Virus record (IMG/VR): IMGVR_UViG_3300033153_010125
Location: 1 to 64,000 of that record
Direction: 5' to 3' (one strand)
Length of the DNA stretch: 64,000 nt
Origin: a virus
The notes below the pieces were generated by a model. The model was given only the letters and a program-made list of their open reading frames with translations. It ran no database searches and was not told the origin of the DNA. The translations under genes and the position numbers were made by a program. This document shows, one piece after another, positions 60,717 to 64,000 of the stretch. Positions within the stretch are counted from its first letter, which is position 1, and the number at the start of each line of letters is the position of its first letter.

Positions 60717-60914
60717 TTATTGCCCCGAAGGGGTTCGCAAATTTTTATCTACCGGAGCGTCATCCAAAGGGGTTAGTATCTTAACGTCTTCTACTTCACA
60801 AACCTCGTTGGGGCAAAAATAGAGTGAAACTATTCCTTCACCTTCCATACTATAGTCCTCATAAGAGAAGTCATTGCTCCATATTAGTTCTGTTTTACAG
60901 TTCTTACACTCCAT
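60717..60914 (-). CDS. Zinc-ribbon protein (65 aa)
   Basis: 65 aa with MECKNCKTELIW and YFCPNEVCEVED, two C-x-x-C-like pairs that form a rubredoxin-type zinc ribbon. Start overlaps the upstream stop by 11 nt. Confidence 0.65.
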   Translation of the reverse strand: MECKNCKTELIWSNDFSYEDYSMEGEGIVSLYFCPNEVCEVEDVKILTPLDDAPVDKNLRTPSGQ

Positions 60915-61188
60915 CTTGTATTTCTTTAATCACCTTGTTTACTACACGAATCCTTTTTCTACGCCTATTGACATTCCACCAAAAACCTCCATGCCTTTTT
61001 TTATTTCTGGGTTTAAACTTTAAAAACTCAGGGAAGTGGTCATGTATAACATTAGGCCCTGGAGATATATAAATGCCCATAGCTTCTTCATACCCCACTG
61101 TAATACAGTAGCAAATACCATAGGAGGTTTGAAGCTTTTCTTTAGTAACCTCTAGGATTGCTATTCTTTGTTGTTTTGTCAGATTCAT
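60904..61188 (-). CDS. Unknown basic protein
   Basis: 94 aa, basic with KPRNKKRHGGFWWNVNRRRKR region near the end; N-terminal helix TKQQRIAILEVTKEK. May bind nucleic acid by charge. Start overlaps the previous stop by 4 nt. Confidence 0.55.
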   Translation of the reverse strand: MNLTKQQRIAILEVTKEKLQTSYGICYCITVGYEEAMGIYISPGPNVIHDHFPEFLKFKPRNKKRHGGFWWNVNRRRKRIRVVNKVIKEIQDGV

Positions 61189-61415
61189 TGGTTTTTTAAG
61201 CTTAATTCCTCAACTGTGGGTGTAAGAACGCCCTTATCCCAAGTATAAGAGATGTGATATCTATGTCCAACTTCTTCTTTTAATTCGCCAAAGAATGTAG
61301 AAACCTTCTTATGTGGAGGGACTTTTGTGTTAAAAATCCAACCTGTCTTAGACAAGGTTCCCCCTAACTGCTCTAAGAAGTGGTATATTTTAGACAACTG
61401 TCTTCCCTCGCTCAT
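61185..61415 (-). CDS. Unknown small protein
   Basis: 76 aa with KTGWIFNTKVPPHKKVSTFFGEL and HRYHISYTWDKG. Coupled by overlap to the next gene. No family recognised. Confidence 0.55.
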   Translation of the reverse strand: MSEGRQLSKIYHFLEQLGGTLSKTGWIFNTKVPPHKKVSTFFGELKEEVGHRYHISYTWDKGVLTPTVEELSLKNQ

Positions 61416-61421
61416 ATCCTT

Positions 61422-62021
61422 TTACTTTTTATAAGGTTCTGGGAGGTGCATCCACCCAACTACGTTTTCTATTGAGTCAGTAACTACTTGACCGTAATAA
61501 GGTTCTATCCAGTTATGCATATCACTACTCTCCTTAAAATAGGCCTCTTGTACATATTTAACCTTCTTACCTTGAACAGTTACTAAGTACGTTCCGGACT
61601 TTCTAGGAGGATCGGTAATAGGATCTCTCCATGGCACAGTACTATTTACAAAAGCCTTGAGACCATCAACAATTTGCTGATCATTCTCGATCTTCTTGCC
61701 TTTATACATAATGTCTCCATTAGCTCTCAACAGTAGAATAGATTTATTATCTACATGAAAGTCTAAAGAGTTTTGTTCAGTAGCTAGATTAACAGCTGTG
61801 ATATTTATCTCAGGCTCCTCTATAAGAGGCTCACCTGTGTCCAGATTGATTAGAAACACTTCACCATCCTCTAGTCCAAATTTCTCGAGCTGTTGATGCG
61901 TCCAGATATAACAAAGATCTGCAGTTGCAGGTTTACCTTTTTTGACCCAAGATGGTATTATAAAAACAACCTTCCCTGCAGGATGGGTATAATCGATAGC
62001 GACTTTATATTCATTATCCAT
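61422..62021 (-). CDS. DUF551-containing protein
   Basis: 199 aa. The C-terminal 70 residues fit DUF551: PWRDPITDPPRKSGTYLVT...VKYVQEAYF...VVGWMHLPEPY. N-terminal half includes GKVVFIIPSWVKKG and an LRANGDIMYKGKKI strand. DUF551 occurs in many phages; its function is unknown. Coupled 1-nt overlap with upstream gene. Confidence 0.65.
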   Translation of the reverse strand: MDNEYKVAIDYTHPAGKVVFIIPSWVKKGKPATADLCYIWTHQQLEKFGLEDGEVFLINLDTGEPLIEEPEINITAVNLATEQNSLDFHVDNKSILLLRANGDIMYKGKKIENDQQIVDGLKAFVNSTVPWRDPITDPPRKSGTYLVTVQGKKVKYVQEAYFKESSDMHNWIEPYYGQVVTDSIENVVGWMHLPEPYKK

Positions 62022-62356
62022 TAGTCTTCTTTTTGAATTACAATTGTATGATCAATGATGTTTGTAATAACAGGTGTAGAACCACTTCCACAACAATCAC
62101 ATCCTCCTTCGGTTATAGTTTCTGCAACTGTTGTTGCATCTGCTTCTGTTAAAAAGGCTCCTGTTAAAGTATGCCAATCGATTGTATTCGTCCAGGCTCC
62201 ATTGAATGGACTTGCTGCACTATGTACATTTGTTGTATCTACTACAGGGATATAATGATACATACCAGTATCTACTTTTTCTATAAACCACAGTGTACCA
62301 CCTTCGTTGTACCTTCTGTGAATTTCATCTTGTTCTCTGTCTTTGTAAAATCTCAT
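62021..62356 (-). CDS. Cys/Gly motif protein, unknown
   Basis: 111 aa. Central GGCDCCGSGSTP motif with three cysteines could bind metal; N-terminal YKDREQDEIHRRYNEGG. No family recognised. Confidence 0.55.
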   Translation of the reverse strand: MRFYKDREQDEIHRRYNEGGTLWFIEKVDTGMYHYIPVVDTTNVHSAASPFNGAWTNTIDWHTLTGAFLTEADATTVAETITEGGCDCCGSGSTPVITNIIDHTIVIQKED

Positions 62357-62367
62357 ATTATTGGTTT

Positions 62368-62727
62368 TTATTTTTTAATTAACTCTTCCCCATCTAAAGC
62401 AAAGTAAAGATTTTGTAATTGATGTATGTATTCTATTGTTGCACAATTAACTTTATCACCTCTCATGTTGTAAACATAAAAATGCCAACAATTTATAATA
62501 TTATCATAAACCAAATCATAAGCCAATAAACCTTCTTCCGTCATACATAGTCTATCCCAATTAAACTTAACTAACTCCTCTTCTGTTAGGGGGATGGGCT
62601 TATATATCTCACGCCATGCTCCTTTAGAGTCACACATGTTCATTAAATCTCCTGGAGAAACGGCTAAGGGGGTTCCATTCATGTTTACCAAATTCCCTAT
62701 CCTTAATTCATTTGCTAGTGTTCCCAT
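62368..62727 (-). CDS. Bacteroidota phage protein with QLQNLYFAL end
   Basis: 119 aa. Motifs ELRIGNLV, PIPLTEEELVKF and YIHQLQNLYFALDGEEL match a small protein family I have seen repeatedly in Bacteroidota phages and prophages. Function unknown. Supports the host assignment. Confidence 0.65.
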   Translation of the reverse strand: MGTLANELRIGNLVNMNGTPLAVSPGDLMNMCDSKGAWREIYKPIPLTEEELVKFNWDRLCMTEEGLLAYDLVYDNIINCWHFYVYNMRGDKVNCATIEYIHQLQNLYFALDGEELIKK

Positions 62728-62730
62728 TTT

Positions 62731-62961
62731 TTAATGTATTGATTCATGTTTACCACAATACTTACAATTGCAAGCTGTTGTACCGTCATTCATATAGAAG
62801 CTACACTTCTTTTCAGTTCCGGATTCCAAAAGCTGTTGTTCAAGCCACTCTACATATAAATCACTAAATCCAACACCATTACCAAGCATGGGCTTCATAT
62901 TAGACTCCTGTTTATACTTCATCCGGAGATCAAGCTTGTTTTTAAATGTTGGTTGGTTCAT
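62731..62961 (-). CDS. Small zinc-binding protein
   Basis: 76 aa. MLGNGVGFSDLYVEWLEQQLLES then CNCKYCGKH at the end gives a C-x-C-x-x-C cluster. Start overlaps the upstream gene by 20 nt. Confidence 0.55.
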   Translation of the reverse strand: MNQPTFKNKLDLRMKYKQESNMKPMLGNGVGFSDLYVEWLEQQLLESGTEKKCSFYMNDGTTACNCKYCGKHESIH

Positions 62962-63190
62962 CTTTTTTTAAGTATGTGAATAGAGTTGTTTTAAAGAGCC
63001 GAAAAATAATCCCATCTAGAAACCATATAGGCGCCCCTAAGAATAGGCAAACTTGGATAAAGGTATAGAATTCTTCACGGGTCATTGTGTGAGAGGGGTA
63101 CCATAACTCCCTATGAATTTTAGCCTTGTGCCAAATAAATAGATTCGAGACCCACATCAACACCCATATTAGTATAAGTATTATTCCCAT
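62942..63190 (-). CDS. Small two-helix membrane protein
   Basis: 82 aa with hydrophobic segments ILILIWVLMWVSNLFIW and FIQVCLFLGAPIWFLDGIIF. Basic loops. Function unknown, possibly membrane-protective in phage infection. Confidence 0.6.
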   Translation of the reverse strand: MGIILILIWVLMWVSNLFIWHKAKIHRELWYPSHTMTREEFYTFIQVCLFLGAPIWFLDGIIFRLFKTTLFTYLKKDEPTNI

Positions 63191-63195
63191 TGGTT

Positions 63196-63501
63196 CTATT
63201 TTATATGTTCTGTTAAATCAATTATTTTCCGTATCCATGTTTTGGGGATCTTGAAGACTCCTCCAAACACCTCACTATGTATACATCTCTTATTTGCTAT
63301 AATCATGTATTCATCAGTCTCTTCCAGAATAAACCCAACCTCTATGGTTTCCCAACTTTGGTCAGCTCCCATTTCTTTACACTCCTCTAGAGAATTCCAT
63401 GCTATACTAGATGTGATCGTTACGGCATCACACCATACAATATAAACTAGCCTTAATTCCTCCTCGGTTTTTTCCGGTGTACAGCGATTGTTTTCTCCCA
63501 T
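63196..63501 (-). CDS. Unknown protein
   Basis: 101 aa, with IAWNSLEECKEMGADQSWETIEVGFILEETDEYMIIA and KIPKTWIRKIIDL. I recall similar small phage proteins but cannot name the family. Between membrane protein and class B promoter gene. Confidence 0.55.
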   Translation of the reverse strand: MGENNRCTPEKTEEELRLVYIVWCDAVTITSSIAWNSLEECKEMGADQSWETIEVGFILEETDEYMIIANKRCIHSEVFGGVFKIPKTWIRKIIDLTEHIK

Positions 63502-63508
63502 GGTTTTA

Positions 63509-63727
63509 TTAATTTAAAGGTGCTGCTCTCCTCTGTTTTTCTATTTCATCAATATGTTCTATCAAGGCCTCCCCTAAAGCCCTAATATGTTTACGAGAGA
63601 TCAGTATTGTAGCAGTCTCCCCTGCAATAAATGCTATTGTTGTGAAACCTTTATCGGTTTTTACCTCAATTCTTTCCCCAAGTTTTTTTCCTATGGGGGT
63701 CTCTACTATTGTTAACTTTGCTTTCAT
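63509..63727 (-). CDS. Unknown small protein
   Basis: 72 aa from the ATG at 63727; the frame extends to 63754 but that crosses the -7 box. Beta-rich then a charged helix (ALGEALIEHIDEIEKQRRA). First gene of a ten- or eleven-gene operon ending at 60590. Confidence 0.6.
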   Translation of the reverse strand: MKAKLTIVETPIGKKLGERIEVKTDKGFTTIAFIAGETATILISRKHIRALGEALIEHIDEIEKQRRAAPLN

Positions 63728-63731
63728 GTTC

Positions 63732-63763
63732 CAAATGTATATATAAATAAACACTGTTCCAAA
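63732..63763 (-). promoter_or_regulatory. Class B promoter, leaderless
   Basis: Minus strand TTTG at 63763-63760, 20-nt spacer, TACATTTG at 63739-63732. ATG 63727 follows after 4 nt. Drives the long right-hand operon. Confidence 0.8.
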
Positions 63764-63786
63764 TAAAATCCTTATTTAGAATCATT

Positions 63787-64000
63787 CTAAATATCACTTG
63801 GGTCCCAGATTACCATTTTATGAGATGTGTGTGAAGGGCTTCCGGGATATACACTATCAAAAGAAGGACTATCTTGTACTGATATTGTGCTGAGGTATTT
63901 ACTTGGAGCCTCAATTGTTCCATATCCCCTATATATCTGAAACCCTCCCTCACTCTTTGTCAGGATCCATCCATTATTTCCTTCAGATCTTCCGTGTTGT
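63787..64000 (-). CDS. C-terminal part of an unknown protein (5' end beyond window)
   Basis: Open minus-strand frame from the right edge to a TAG at 63787, 70 residues. Contains WILTKSEGGFQIYRGYGTIEAPSKYL and a C-terminal HKMVIWDPSDI, a pattern seen in small phage proteins. No function can be assigned. Confidence 0.55.
   Translation of the reverse strand, partial: QHGRSEGNNGWILTKSEGGFQIYRGYGTIEAPSKYLSTISVQDSPSFDSVYPGSPSHTSHKMVIWDPSDI

Noticed and set aside
1-64000. tRNA genes and stop-codon reassignment
   Set aside because: No cloverleaf was recognisable, and TAA, TAG and TGA all serve as normal stops (for example TAG at 7339 and 63787).

Overview
The window is a 64 kb piece of a large tailed-phage genome whose host is very probably a member of the Bacteroidota, most likely a flavobacterium. 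Translation starts lack Shine-Dalgarno sites and follow A-rich leaders. Most promoters I can find have the Bacteroidota form TTTG - 19 to 21 nt - TAnnTTTG. The virion genes are ordered terminase, portal, scaffold, major capsid protein, adaptors, fibres, lysis cassette, more fibres, then a ring-like protein next to a giant tail protein. The absence of any tape-measure or sheath candidate, and the giant left-edge protein resembling the crAss-like 'stump/muzzle', suggest a distant crAss-like podovirus (order Crassvirales). That placement is inference. The standard genetic code fits every gene.

Three transcription blocks are visible. (1) About 44.2 kb to 1, leftward: virion assembly and lysis. 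In reading order it has three or four small genes, an IHF/HU-like protein, a Cys-rich/DUF1573-like protein, TerL, portal, an acidic repeat-rich scaffold candidate, MCP, head-completion genes, a 759-aa major virion protein with its own promoter and terminator, several fibres, a holin/spanin/L,D-transpeptidase-like lysis cassette, a three-repeat fibre, a set of small Cys-rich tail proteins, a 1196-aa fibre, and finally the ring/muzzle genes running off the left edge. (2) 44.6 to 55.8 kb, rightward: a nuclease-less TnpB-like protein with an apparent internal duplication, RecA, a GIY-YIG endonuclease, an SSB-like protein with a long Ala/Pro/Val/Gln repeat linker and an acidic DDLPF tip, a T5 A1-like phosphoesterase, GroEL, a minimal GroES, a membrane-anchored guanylate-kinase-like protein, an exported glucosaminidase, and three tandem very basic small proteins. 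(3) 64.0 to 55.9 kb, leftward and convergent with block 2: about 25 small accessory genes with several promoters, including a phage-encoded sigma factor, zinc-ribbon proteins and small membrane proteins.

The most interesting layer is regulatory. Two promoter classes can be read directly. Class A carries an extra upstream element, roughly TCTAATCTTTTTTGG, that includes the -33 TTTG. It stands before the terminase operon, portal, post-capsid genes, the 759-aa protein, the fibre operons, the ring/muzzle operon and, on the opposite strand 10 kb away, the three histone-like basic genes. Class B has only TTTG/TAnnTTTG and serves the recA operon and the right-hand accessory genes. At about half of these promoters the -7 box ends 4 to 6 nt before the ATG, so the mRNAs should be leaderless or nearly so.

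Taken together the block 2 genes look like a replication, recombination, nucleotide and folding module, with chaperonins for virion or host proteins. The basic proteins behave, by promoter class, like late virion or DNA-condensing components.
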